64,000 nt of DNA from GWE2-51-13 sp041736705 (GTDB lineage Bacteria > Bacillota_I > Bacilli_A > Erysipelotrichales > Erysipelotrichaceae), in NCBI GenBank assembly GCA_041736705.1, contig JBGSTC010000006.1:62001-126000 (forward strand). Reading direction: 5' to 3'. This document shows, piece after piece, positions 1 through 8,130 of the stretch. The notes beneath the pieces were generated by a model. That model saw only the letters and a program-made list of their open reading frames with translations. It was not told the origin of the DNA and ran no database searches. Position numbers and translations under genes: made by a program. Positions within the stretch are counted from its first letter, which is position 1, and each line of letters begins with the position of its first letter.

Positions 1-1341
1 TATCCGATGCGCAAGTGCCACATCCTCCCCAAGAAAGTCTGCCTGTACTATCATCTTCACCAATGCCTGGGTCCGTGTGAATACGAGGTCGACCCGGCGG
101 TCTACGTGACGATGCGGGAAGAAATCACCCGTCTACTCAAAGGGGACACCAAGGAACTGCGCGACAAGATGACGCGTCTGATGAACGAATCGACCGCCGT
201 GATGAACTATGAGAAATCCAAGGAATACCGCGACTACCTGCGCTCCCTCGACTACATCAGCGATCCGCAGATGGTCATGAGCGAAACCGTGAAGGACCGC
301 GATGTCTTCGCGTACTTCGAAGACAGCGGCTATGTCGCCATACAGGGTCTCTTCATCCGGGGCGGGAAACTGTTGGACCGCTCCCTCACCGTCCAACCGA
401 TCTACGACGATCCCGACGACGCCTTCATCGCCTACATTCTTCAATACTACCAATCCAACCCGCTTCCTCAGGAAATCCTCCTGCCCCAGGGGGAAGCGAT
501 TTCCGCCCTATCCGAAGTCCTAACGACCCATGTCCTTCAACCTCAGCGGGGGATGAAGAAAAACCAGGTCGAACTGGCGAAGAAAAACGCGGAAAACAAC
601 TTGAAACAACGCTTTCAGGTTTTATCCAGACAAAGCGCGCACCAGGAAGAAGCCAACCGACTGTTGGCGATCGCCTTGCATGAGAAAAACATCTCGCGGG
701 TCGAACTGTTCGACAACTCCCACATCCAGGGGCAACACGCCGTGGCGGGGATGGTCGTCTTCGACGACGGCATCCCGAACCGTAAAGAATACCGTCTATT
801 CAAAGTGCATTCCAAGAACGACGACCTCGCCAACATGAAGGAAGTCCTGTATCGCAGGTACCTGCGTCTTCTGAAAGAAAACGGGGTCCTCCCCGATTTG
901 ATCCTGGTCGACGGGGGGCAATTGCAGGTTTCGGCCGCGATCGAAATCCGCGACATGCTGGATCTTAGCATCCGGATCGCCGGCCTGGTGAAGGATGACA
1001 ACCACCGTACCGCCGACCTCATGAACGAAGACCTTCAACTTTTACCGGTCCCGAAGGAAAGCCCGTTGTTTTTCCTCTTGACCCGCATGCAGGACGAGGT
1101 CCATCGCTTCGCCTTGGGTTATCATCAGAAACTTCGCTCCAAAGCGCAGACCAAGTCGATTCTGGATGAGGTGGAAGGCATCGGTCCGACCCGTAAGAAA
1201 GAACTGATGAAGCATTTCAAGACGTTCAAGGCGATCAAGGAAGCGGATGTGGCACAGTTGGAAGCAGTCCTGCCCAAGGAAGTCGCCCAACGCGTCCATG
1301 AACTTTTCCATGCACCGCAAGACAAAGAAGAAACGTTCTGA
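1..1341 (+). CDS. uvrC: UvrABC system protein C, 5'-truncated by the window edge
   Basis: This is the incision subunit of nucleotide excision repair, which cuts on both sides of a UvrB-bound lesion. The reading frame is open from base 1, and about 446 of the usual ~600 residues are visible; the N-terminal GIY-YIG nuclease lies outside the window. The visible part opens with the conserved stretch RKCHILPKKVCLYYHLHQC. A UVR helical hairpin follows (about residues 55-85), then the RNase H-like second nuclease domain with FDNSHIQG and LILVDGG and the conserved KDDNHRT segment. The C-terminal helix-hairpin-helix DNA-binding motif is LDEVEGIGPTRKKEL. The stop codon TGA is standard. The next gene, murI, starts 37 bases downstream with its own probable promoter across the uvrC stop. 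Confidence 0.97.
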   Translation, partial: YPMRKCHILPKKVCLYYHLHQCLGPCEYEVDPAVYVTMREEITRLLKGDTKELRDKMTRLMNESTAVMNYEKSKEYRDYLRSLDYISDPQMVMSETVKDRDVFAYFEDSGYVAIQGLFIRGGKLLDRSLTVQPIYDDPDDAFIAYILQYYQSNPLPQEILLPQGEAISALSEVLTTHVLQPQRGMKKNQVELAKKNAENNLKQRFQVLSRQSAHQEEANRLLAIALHEKNISRVELFDNSHIQGQHAVAGMVVFDDGIPNRKEYRLFKVHSKNDDLANMKEVLYRRYLRLLKENGVLPDLILVDGGQLQVSAAIEIRDMLDLSIRIAGLVKDDNHRTADLMNEDLQLLPVPKESPLFFLLTRMQDEVHRFALGYHQKLRSKAQTKSILDEVEGIGPTRKKELMKHFKTFKAIKEADVAQLEAVLPKEVAQRVHELFHAPQDKEETF

Positions 1342-1347
1342 TATACT
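1339..1347 (+). promoter_or_regulatory. Extended -10 promoter for murI
   Basis: TGA-TATACT forms a TGn extended -10 that overlaps the uvrC stop codon. A weak -35 (AAGACA) lies 17 bases upstream, inside uvrC. murI begins 31 bases downstream of the -10. Confidence 0.45.
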
Positions 1348-1378
1348 ATAGGACGTATGAAAAGAAGGGAGGAAGACG

Positions 1379-2149
1379 ATGAACGCCATCGGTATCGTCG
1401 ATTCAGGGTTAGGCGGATACACGGTCTATGCAAGTCTGCGACAAGCCTATCCCAACGCATCGTTTGTCTTTCTGGCCGATCAAAAACACGCTCCCTACGG
1501 AAACAAATCCCCGGAGGAAATCATCGCGATTTCCTACCAAAATATGATGTGGTTCTATGAACAGGGGATCCGCGAAGTCATTCTCGCCTGCAATACGGCG
1601 TCCTCGGTCGCCTTGGAATTCATTCGTCCGATCTTTTCGGAGATGAAGATCCACGGGATCATCGACCTGACCGTCGAACACATCGACTTATCCAAAAACG
1701 ACACGGTCCTCATCCTGGCGACCCAAGCCACCATCAACAGCGGTTCCTATCCCGATTCGATCGGATTCATCGAACCCGACGTCAAGGTGGACGGGATCGC
1801 GATGGTCGATCTGGTCAAGCATGTGGAATCGTTAAGCGACGACACGACCGTGAGTGCTTACTTGAAGAAAGAATTCGCCAAGAAACCGGGAAATTATACC
1901 AAAGTCGTCTTGGCTTGTACGCATTATCCCATCGTCAAGGATCTGATCGCGAAAGAACTGCAGGGTGAAATCTACGATTCGCGCCAAGCCATCGTCGACC
2001 TCTTGAAAGACCGCGACCTCCCGCAAGGGGAGAGCCGCTGTTTCACGACGGGGAACCCCGACCATGCGAAACTCCAGGTCAAGACTTTGTTTTCGCATGA
2101 CCAAGTCTTCGTAAAAGCCATCACGGAAGGGATGTCCTCATGGAAATAG
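1379..2149 (+). CDS. murI: Glutamate racemase
   Basis: Converts L-glutamate to D-glutamate for peptidoglycan in the cytoplasm. The 256-residue length is typical. The N-terminal GIVDSGLGG carries the conserved Asp (D8). The two catalytic cysteines lie in LACNTASS (C71) and LACTHYP (C180). The start follows GGGAGG at good spacing. The gene overlaps the next phosphodiesterase gene by 10 bases, so the two are translationally coupled. In Bacillus the racemase neighbourhood also holds rdgB and the YfcE-type phosphodiesterase; here rdgB sits about 51 kb away. Presence of the gene argues for a peptidoglycan wall, although racemases can have other roles. Confidence 0.96.
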   Translation: MNAIGIVDSGLGGYTVYASLRQAYPNASFVFLADQKHAPYGNKSPEEIIAISYQNMMWFYEQGIREVILACNTASSVALEFIRPIFSEMKIHGIIDLTVEHIDLSKNDTVLILATQATINSGSYPDSIGFIEPDVKVDGIAMVDLVKHVESLSDDTTVSAYLKKEFAKKPGNYTKVVLACTHYPIVKDLIAKELQGEIYDSRQAIVDLLKDRDLPQGESRCFTTGNPDHAKLQVKTLFSHDQVFVKAITEGMSSWK

Positions 2150-2634
2150 TCGTCGTCAGCGATAGCCACGGAAGGATCGAAGTCCTGAAACAAATCCGCG
2201 ACCGCCATCCCGACGCCGACGCCTACATCCATTGCGGAGACAGCGAAACGGACGAAGCGCATCTGGATTCGTTTGTGAGCGTGCAAGGGAACAACGATAC
2301 TTATTACGACTACCCGCAGTTTCGGGTCATCGACCTTAACACCGAGAAGCTGTTGGTCATCCACGGTCATCAGTATTACATGGGGACCCGGGTCAAGGAA
2401 ATCGCCCAGCGCGCCAAGCACATCCACTGCACGATGGCGTTCTTCGGACACACCCATGTCTTTCTTTCCACCATCGAAGACGGCGTGTTGATCGTCAATC
2501 CGGGTTCGGTCTATATGAACCGCGACGGGACCCCGCCGTGTTATGCCTTGATCCATGATCATGAAGGATCTTGGAAAGTCGAACGGATGATCGTCCCCAA
2601 TGTCGCCCCGTCACAGAAAAAACGGTGGTTCTGA
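2140..2634 (+). CDS. YfcE/MJ0936-family metallophosphoesterase
   Basis: A small (164 aa) calcineurin-like phosphoesterase of the YfcE/YsnB group. Members hydrolyse phosphodiesters in vitro with two metal ions; the cellular substrate is not known. The metal-binding motifs are in order: SDSH near the N-terminus (D8, H10), HCGD, GNND, HGH and the C-terminal GHTH, followed by NPGS. The start codon lies inside the 3' end of murI, so this is the distal gene of a two-gene unit. Another family member is often found beside rdgB in Firmicutes. No transcription terminator is obvious before the tRNA gene. Confidence 0.92.
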   Translation: MEIVVVSDSHGRIEVLKQIRDRHPDADAYIHCGDSETDEAHLDSFVSVQGNNDTYYDYPQFRVIDLNTEKLLVIHGHQYYMGTRVKEIAQRAKHIHCTMAFFGHTHVFLSTIEDGVLIVNPGSVYMNRDGTPPCYALIHDHEGSWKVERMIVPNVAPSQKKRWF

Positions 2635-2644
2635 CAAAGGGTTG

Positions 2645-2673
2645 TTGAATTGAGACGGAATATTTGGTAAAAT
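2645..2673 (+). promoter_or_regulatory. Promoter of tRNA-Arg
   Basis: TTGAAT (-35) and TAAAAT (-10) are separated by 17 bases. The -10 ends 11 bases before the first base of the tRNA, a very short leader typical of stable RNA genes. Confidence 0.7.
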
Positions 2674-2684
2674 GTTCCGGCAGT

Positions 2685-2761
2685 GTCCTCATAGCTCAGC
2701 TGGATAGAGCATGCGCCTTCTAAGCGCACGGTCGGGGGTTCGAGTCCCTCTGAGGACGCCA
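2685..2761 (+). tRNA. tRNA-Arg (anticodon UCU), CCA encoded
   Basis: The cloverleaf is complete. The acceptor stem GTCCTCA pairs with TGAGGAC. The D arm is GCTC/GAGC. The anticodon stem TGCGC/GCGCA encloses loop CTTCTAA with anticodon TCT, which reads AGA/AGG. The T arm has the TTCGAGT loop. The discriminator G is followed by an encoded CCA. It sits at the left border of a probable accessory island. Confidence 0.97.
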
Positions 2762-2771
2762 TTTGTCATCT

Positions 2772-2800
2772 AAAGCCCTAATCCGGGGCTTTTTTGTTTG
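2772..2800 (+). terminator. Intrinsic terminator after tRNA-Arg
   Basis: AAAGCCC pairs with GGGCTTT across a 7-base loop, followed by a T-rich tract. Confidence 0.8.
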
Positions 2801-2928
2801 ACTTGATCGAATTCGCAACTTCAGATATGAATCCTCATCGAAAACGCTCGATTTGACATCGATGAATTGGTATCATGAGCGTAGTGGATGAATCGGGTGA
2901 TCGGGCAAGGATGCCCCGGGAGAATGCG

Positions 2929-5646
2929 ATGGATTTCAAGAAAGTAAGGTTTCACGGCGAGTTTCGGCGATATCAGGCCAAGGTGCTTGAAAACGTCGAG
3001 AAACATGTCAAAGACAAGAAAATCCATATCGTCGCAGCCCCAGGGAGCGGTAAAACCATCCTTGGTCTTGAACTGATTCGATATTTCGGCGAACCGACCT
3101 TGATACTGTCTCCCACGATCACGATCCGCGAACAATGGGGTCAACGATTCAAAGAGAGTTTCCTGGATCAAGGCGAAACGGTGGCGGATTACTTTTCAAC
3201 CGATCTCGCCGATCCGAAGTTGATTACCTGCGTAACATATCAAGCGATTCACGCCGCGTTGAATAAAACCATCCTCATGGAAGATGAAGAAGATGAAATA
3301 ACGGGATTGGAAAACGTAGATCAAGTCGTGAAAATCGATTTCGATTTGTTTTCCATGATGAAGAAGGCGAAGATCAAGACGATCTGTCTCGATGAAGCCC
3401 ACCATCTTCGCAGCGAATGGCAGAAATCGCTGGAAATCCTGATCAATAAGCTAAAGAACGATGTCATGATCATCGCCTTGACGGCGACCCCGCCGTATGA
3501 CTCGATCCCGAGTGAATGGGAAAAGTACATCGCGGTGTGCGGCGAAATCGACGACGAGATTTCAACCCCCTTGCTTGTCGCACAAGGCACGCTTTGTCCG
3601 CACCAGGATTATGTCTACTTCAACTATCCCACGGAACAAGAATTGAAGGTACTAAGCGACTATTCGCATCACGTCGATGCTTGTCTTCAAGAAATCATCG
3701 AAGAGGATCTTTTATCGCGACTCATCAAAGCATCCGGTATATTTGAGTATAATCCTTTGATCGACGAGTTGATCCTCGATTCGCCGAAAGGATTCATTTC
3801 GCTCTTGGTTTTGCTTGAGTTCTCAGGAACCTCCATTCCCAAATCACTGGTTCGACTCGTATCACCGAAAGGTAAATTACCGGCATTCTCGTATGACTTC
3901 GCTGAAAACGCCCTGAACTTCGTCATCGAAAACCCGACGTTGTTTACTGAAGAAAATTCACAGGAAGTAAGTCGGATCGTCGCCAAACACGGGTTGCTCG
4001 AACGGAAGAAAGTACGATTCGTCACCAATGAGAAAATCAAACGGATGATTCTTTCATCGGTCGGAAAACTCGCCAGTGTTTCAAACATTGTCGAATTTGA
4101 AGAAGAAGCGATGGGCACTTCGTTAAGAATGCTGATTCTGACGGACTATATCAAACGTCCGCAACTTTTAAACATCAATACGAATCAACCCTTGAATTCG
4201 ATCGGTATTGTCTCGATCTTCGAGACGTTAAGAAGAAATCCAAAAATACGACTCAATCTCGGTGTTCTATCCGGGACGTTGGTCATCGTACCCGACTCGA
4301 CGCTTGCGGGCATTGAAGAATTGGCTATGGATAGGTCGGTCGAGTATTCAATCTCACCCATCAACGATTCAGGGTACAGCGAGTTGGTTTTCACAGGGAA
4401 CAACAAGCAAAAGGTCGCCTTGATGAGTGAAGCCTTCCAGAAAGGCTTGATCCAGATCTTGATCGGGACGAAATCGCTTTTAGGCGAAGGTTGGGATTCA
4501 CCCAGCATCAACAGTCTGATCCTGGCAAGTTTCGTGGGGACGTTCATGTTGTCGAATCAAATGCGTGGACGCGCCATCCGGAGGGATCGAAACGACCCGC
4601 AGAAAACGGCGAACATCTGGCATCTGGTCACCATCGAACCTCAACGATATGTCAGCGATCTTCTACTGAAAAAAGCGGTTGTACCCTTCATTACACAAAA
4701 CAATGCGGAGGGGGCGGATTACGAGTTACTGGAGCGCCGGTTTTTAACTTTCTTTGCACCTTCTTTCGACGGGAAATCCATCGAAAACGGCATCCAACGA
4801 TTATCGATCATTAAACCGCCCTTCAATCAACACAACATCCAACAAATCAATGCGAAAATGATCGATTACGCCAAAGACCGATCGGCGATGGCGAATCTAT
4901 GGAAGGGGATCTTGAACGATCAATCCAATCCTGAAATCATCTCGGTGAGCGAGATCCCCAAACAGAGCATCCCGACGAGTTTTTTGTTTGTGAATCTTCT
5001 GAATCTTTCGACGATCGCACTCCTAATGCAAATCGCCGTACGTCCGTTTTTGTCCATCGGTCTTGAAAGCGACAGCCTTTCATTCTTTCTGATCGGATCC
5101 TTGATGACGTTCGCGTTATTTCTTCTCGCCGGTAAAATCATCGTCAATCTATCGAGGATGCTTTCTCCCGAGAAGACGATCAAGATCCTCGGGGAATGCA
5201 TTCTAGGCACATTGATCGATCTGAGTGAAATCACCAGCCGAAAGGCAAGGCTTGTCATAAAGGCTGACACAGAAAGCGTGAACATCCATTGTGCTCTGAT
5301 CGATGCGACAACCTATGAGAAAACCATCTTCGCACAAGCGATGAGCGAACTGCTTTCATCCATCGAAAACCCGCGATATGTTTTCATCAGGAGAAGGTTT
5401 GTTTTGGGAATCCCTATGTCGGATTATTCTCAAAGTTATGCTTGTCCGACGATCGTTTCAAACAAGAAAGAGAACGTCGAAATCTTGTCGGACTATCTGC
5501 GACAAAAGGCGGGTCGATTCGACATCCGCTATACACGAAGCGAAAAAGGCAGGAAATTCCTATTGAAGTGCAGGAAACAGTCCTACATCAATCGAAACGA
5601 AGTATTCATTCGAGGTAAGAAGAAGGTTTTGTCGAAGTGGGAGTGA
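2929..5646 (+). CDS. Large SF2 DEAH-box helicase with two membrane helices
   Basis: A 905-residue superfamily 2 helicase-like ATPase of unknown biological role. Seen in the sequence: Walker A APGSGKT (residues 37-43), Walker B DEAH (155-158), motif III TATP (185-188), and the C-terminal RecA lobe with GEGWDSP and the arginine-finger motif QMRGRAIR (544-551). A large insert lies between the two RecA lobes. Beyond the motor, two hydrophobic stretches (about 684-710 and 718-740) look like a transmembrane hairpin, followed by a basic C-terminal domain of about 160 residues. The start at 2929 is chosen because GGAG precedes it; an in-frame ATG at 2875 lacks a ribosome binding site. It stands alone behind tRNA-Arg, and base composition becomes AT-rich just downstream. 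The C-terminal domain is unrecognised; a phage-defence role is plausible but not shown. Confidence 0.8.
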   Translation: MDFKKVRFHGEFRRYQAKVLENVEKHVKDKKIHIVAAPGSGKTILGLELIRYFGEPTLILSPTITIREQWGQRFKESFLDQGETVADYFSTDLADPKLITCVTYQAIHAALNKTILMEDEEDEITGLENVDQVVKIDFDLFSMMKKAKIKTICLDEAHHLRSEWQKSLEILINKLKNDVMIIALTATPPYDSIPSEWEKYIAVCGEIDDEISTPLLVAQGTLCPHQDYVYFNYPTEQELKVLSDYSHHVDACLQEIIEEDLLSRLIKASGIFEYNPLIDELILDSPKGFISLLVLLEFSGTSIPKSLVRLVSPKGKLPAFSYDFAENALNFVIENPTLFTEENSQEVSRIVAKHGLLERKKVRFVTNEKIKRMILSSVGKLASVSNIVEFEEEAMGTSLRMLILTDYIKRPQLLNINTNQPLNSIGIVSIFETLRRNPKIRLNLGVLSGTLVIVPDSTLAGIEELAMDRSVEYSISPINDSGYSELVFTGNNKQKVALMSEAFQKGLIQILIGTKSLLGEGWDSPSINSLILASFVGTFMLSNQMRGRAIRRDRNDPQKTANIWHLVTIEPQRYVSDLLLKKAVVPFITQNNAEGADYELLERRFLTFFAPSFDGKSIENGIQRLSIIKPPFNQHNIQQINAKMIDYAKDRSAMANLWKGILNDQSNPEIISVSEIPKQSIPTSFLFVNLLNLSTIALLMQIAVRPFLSIGLESDSLSFFLIGSLMTFALFLLAGKIIVNLSRMLSPEKTIKILGECILGTLIDLSEITSRKARLVIKADTESVNIHCALIDATTYEKTIFAQAMSELLSSIENPRYVFIRRRFVLGIPMSDYSQSYACPTIVSNKKENVEILSDYLRQKAGRFDIRYTRSEKGRKFLLKCRKQSYINRNEVFIRGKKKVLSKWE

Positions 5647-5671
5647 TTGTTCTGCAATAATGTTAACTTAG

Positions 5672-5857
5672 GTGGAACTCAACAACATAAAGATTAAGTT
5701 TCTTCATGTTGGATTTAAAACCATTCGACCATTGGTGAGTTCTGGTGCATTTTATGGATATAATGGGAGTAAACTTAGAGTGGCTAGCGCAAAAACACTT
5801 CAAGAAACAGCAAAAACAAAACTTGATCTAGGGATAAAGAAAATGATAAAGGGCTAA
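5672..5857 (+). CDS. Short orphan ORF, possibly a gene remnant
   Basis: A 61-codon frame starting at GTG directly after an in-frame TAG, with no convincing ribosome binding site. The product is basic and has no membrane segment or motif that I recognise. The DNA is clearly more AT-rich than the core genome around it. It lies between the helicase and the duplicated membrane proteins. It may be the decayed 3' end of a larger gene rather than a functional one. Confidence 0.25.
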   Translation: MELNNIKIKFLHVGFKTIRPLVSSGAFYGYNGSKLRVASAKTLQETAKTKLDLGIKKMIKG

Positions 5858-6018
5858 TGAGAAACAGTAGTGCCACTTGTGATACTGGGAATCAAATCTG
5901 GAAACAAGTTATCGAATTGTTAATTGAAAACGGATTAAGATATGGAGTGAACAGTGGCATTTGAAGTTCAGTTTGCATTTTAGCATATCCAATGCTAAAT
6001 CAATGATTGGAGATAACA
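5858..6018 (+). other. AT-rich gap without a recognisable gene
   Basis: Part of the ~370-base stretch between the helicase and the first membrane protein. I see no intact ORF, promoter or terminator here. A 7-base inverted repeat (TGCCACT at 5871, AGTGGCA at 5953) is the only structure noticed. The GGAG that serves the next gene lies at its end. Confidence 0.4.
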
Positions 6019-6537
6019 ATGGAAAAAAGCGATCAAATAATTGTACGCAAACTTAGTTATGAACAACTTGAGCAAAGATTCTCAAAAATTGGTCGAGATT
6101 TTAAGGAATATAAGAAGGAATGGGTGTTTAATGTAGTGAGAAACAAGAATATATTTACGATTTCGGCTTATAGTACTAAGAAATTCGTCTATATCGATTA
6201 TCGATGTAATGTACAAAGCGCCAAAAATATGGTGATTTCAGTTGAAGAGAAAGAAGCTTACCTTTTATTGAGTAAATCATTTAAATTTAGATCTTTAGAT
6301 TTTTTCTGGGTAAAGATTATACCTAATCTGACGTACATTATGTTAATTGTAAACACAACATATATTGTAATTTCCTTTTTACAACAAGGCAGGATAAACG
6401 AACTATTTGGAAAAATTGAGTTAGTAATAATAGTTTTTTCTCTTGGATGGTATTATAAATTACATGGTTCAAAAAGACTGGAAATTGAAAGGAATCAAAT
6501 TATCGAAGAGATCTTACAACGACTGATATATGATTAA
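6019..6537 (+). CDS. Small membrane protein of unknown function, copy 1 of a tandem pair
   Basis: A 172-residue protein with no family that I recognise. It has a charged soluble N-terminal domain (about 1-95), two hydrophobic helices (about 105-125 and 130-150), and a short basic cytoplasmic tail ending IIEEILQRLIYD. The start at ATG 6019 follows GGAG and matches the start of copy 2; an upstream in-frame TTG at 6007 is less likely. The next gene is a duplicate separated by 24 bases. The first ~60 residues are nearly identical in the two copies even at the DNA level, whereas the middle has diverged. The AT-rich composition suggests transfer. An immunity or accessory membrane factor is one possible role, but nothing proves it. 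Confidence 0.6.
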   Translation: MEKSDQIIVRKLSYEQLEQRFSKIGRDFKEYKKEWVFNVVRNKNIFTISAYSTKKFVYIDYRCNVQSAKNMVISVEEKEAYLLLSKSFKFRSLDFFWVKIIPNLTYIMLIVNTTYIVISFLQQGRINELFGKIELVIIVFSLGWYYKLHGSKRLEIERNQIIEEILQRLIYD

Positions 6538-6561
6538 CTGAATTGACAACTGGGGGGTAAT

Positions 6562-7080
6562 ATGGAAAAGAGCGATCAAATAATTGTACGCAAACTTAGT
6601 TATGAACAACTTGAGCAAAGATTCTTGAAAATTGGTCGAGATTTTAAGGAATATAAGAAGGAATGGGTGTTTAATGTGGTGAGAAATAAGAATGTATTTA
6701 CGATTTCGGCATACAACACTAAAAAAGTTGTTTATATTGATACCCGGGTTAAAAAGCAAAGTGCCAAGAATATGGTAATTACAGTTGTAGAGAAAGAAGA
6801 TTATTTCTTATTGTATAAATCATATAATTACGAATTTTTGGATAACCTTTGGATAAAAATCATACCGAATCTAACCTACTTAATTTGTATAGTTAACACT
6901 GTATTGATTCTAGTCTCATACTTATACCAAAAGAAACAAAATGTGTTGCTAGAAAAGTTTGAATTTGTACTGATTATTATTTCACTCACGCAGTATTTCT
7001 CATTTCGGAAGTCGAAAGAAATTGAAATGACTAGACGTAAAATTATCGAAGAGATCTTACAACGATTGATATATGATTAA
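6562..7080 (+). CDS. Small membrane protein of unknown function, copy 2 of a tandem pair
   Basis: Same length (172 aa) and layout as the preceding gene: a soluble N-terminal domain, two membrane helices and the identical C-terminal IIEEILQRLIYD. The N-terminal part differs from copy 1 by only a few residues, while the segment around the membrane helices is clearly different. A strong GGGGGG sequence precedes the ATG. A terminator follows at 7128. Near-identity at both ends with a diverged centre suggests either recent duplication with selection on the middle or gene conversion at the ends. The function is unknown. Confidence 0.6.
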   Translation: MEKSDQIIVRKLSYEQLEQRFLKIGRDFKEYKKEWVFNVVRNKNVFTISAYNTKKVVYIDTRVKKQSAKNMVITVVEKEDYFLLYKSYNYEFLDNLWIKIIPNLTYLICIVNTVLILVSYLYQKKQNVLLEKFEFVLIIISLTQYFSFRKSKEIEMTRRKIIEEILQRLIYD

Positions 7081-7127
7081 TTGATTTGCTGCAATTCAAC
7101 GATCAAAACGTAATGATCATGAGAAGT

Positions 7128-7151
7128 GACGGGTTATTAACCCGTCCTTTT
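7128..7151 (+). terminator. Terminator closing the AT-rich island
   Basis: GACGGGTT pairs with AACCCGTC across a 3-base loop, followed by CTTTT. Confidence 0.7.
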
Positions 7152-7190
7152 CATCACTAAATTCCTGTTTCTCATATCAACCACACATAG

Positions 7191-7212
7191 AAAAAACCGG
7201 CGATCGCCGGTT
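7191..7212 (-). terminator. Terminator of the HIRAN-like membrane protein gene
   Basis: The near-perfect palindrome AACCGGCGATCGCCGGTT is followed on the minus strand by a T run. It begins one base after the stop codon of the gene. Confidence 0.8.
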
Positions 7213-7213
7213 G

Positions 7214-8026
7214 TTAGTGCCATTGGGCTTGCTGAAGTTTCTTTTGCAGTTTCTCACGCAATTCGTCTTTGAATCGGATACGGACGATACATTGAAGGAC
7301 GTCCCGACCCCGTTTCGACATCGATTCAAGATGAATGGTCTCGACCCAATGGATATAGGTCAAGATGGATTTCCGATAAAGTTCGGGAACCAAACCCAAT
7401 ACGACTTTTCCCGCAAGGATTTCGATATTCTCGGTTTTCTTGTCCACTTGATAATCTAATATATTTTCTTTGGTCAGTTTACGCAACGACTTCTGCGACT
7501 TTCGACCGGTAATCCCGATCAAACGGAAATCGATATAGAGTCCCGATTCATCCACATACCAATCATCAAACAACAGTTTCGGGTCTTCCCTGATTTCGAC
7601 GACGGGTTCGACATTCCCGAGCTCAACAAGTACCGGTTGGATCTCCACCGGATCGATCGTTACGGACTCGACGATCGTGGATTCGGGTTCGATCTTTTCA
7701 GAGGGTTCAGGGTCGATGGATTCTTCCTTCACTTCGTCAGTCTCAATCGACGAATCCTTTTCTTGATTCGTCTCAAGGCTGGGTTCGCTCAGAACCGGTT
7801 TGACGATGATTTGGATCGATTCATGGGGTTCCTCGGTCGAAACGGTTCGGCGCGACAACGTTTGAATCAGCATCACCAAACCGAATGAAATCAACGCCAG
7901 CGAACCGGCTAAAAAAAGGCCGGCGTCCTCCAAGTTGGAGGCATCGAAGGCGAGATAGGCGAAATAGGCGACAATCACGCCGCTAAGCGCGACAAGGATG
8001 AAAAAGAGCGATTTCAATGTTTTCAT
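7214..8026 (-). CDS. Membrane-anchored protein with acidic linker and HIRAN-like C-terminal domain
   Basis: A 270-residue protein. Residues about 5-27 and 36-57 are hydrophobic and should form a membrane hairpin. Residues about 62-150 are an acidic, proline/glutamate-rich linker. The C-terminal ~110 residues form a compact domain in which FRLIGITGRK and VVLGLVPELY resemble the start and end of HIRAN domains, which bind DNA ends or sit in nucleic-acid enzymes. That assignment rests on pattern only. The start has AGGGGA at good spacing. The gene is monocistronic with its own extended -10 promoter and terminator, and faces the accessory island. The cellular role is not known. Confidence 0.65.
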   Translation of the reverse strand: MKTLKSLFFILVALSGVIVAYFAYLAFDASNLEDAGLFLAGSLALISFGLVMLIQTLSRRTVSTEEPHESIQIIVKPVLSEPSLETNQEKDSSIETDEVKEESIDPEPSEKIEPESTIVESVTIDPVEIQPVLVELGNVEPVVEIREDPKLLFDDWYVDESGLYIDFRLIGITGRKSQKSLRKLTKENILDYQVDKKTENIEILAGKVVLGLVPELYRKSILTYIHWVETIHLESMSKRGRDVLQCIVRIRFKDELREKLQKKLQQAQWH

Positions 8027-8046
8027 AAGCTTCCCCTGTTGTTTTT

Positions 8047-8055
8047 ATTGTATCA
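8047..8055 (-). promoter_or_regulatory. Extended -10 promoter of the HIRAN-like gene
   Basis: The minus strand reads TGA-TACAAT, a TGn extended -10 identical to that before polA. No clear -35 is seen. Confidence 0.45.
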
Positions 8056-8130
8056 TAGAACATGCGGCAAAATCACAACACGAGAGGTATCGAAACGGGA
8101 TTTGTGGCATAATAAGAGGGAGGAAACACG

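Noticed and set aside
2875..2928. Upstream ATG of the helicase
   Set aside because: No ribosome binding site; ATG 2929 has GGAG, and the extra 18 residues are not helicase-like. TTGACA and TATCAT near 2853-2876 are only 12 bases apart and do not form a promoter.
5672..5857. Toxin gene of a toxin-immunity pair with the duplicated membrane proteins
   Set aside because: The 61-codon frame follows a stop codon, has no ribosome binding site and shows no toxin-like motif; kept only as a low-confidence ORF.
2685..7200. Integration (att) duplication of the tRNA-Arg 3' end at the right side of the island
   Set aside because: I found no second copy of the tRNA 3' sequence around 7.0-7.2 kb and no integrase gene, so the island is not called a tRNA-integrated mobile element.
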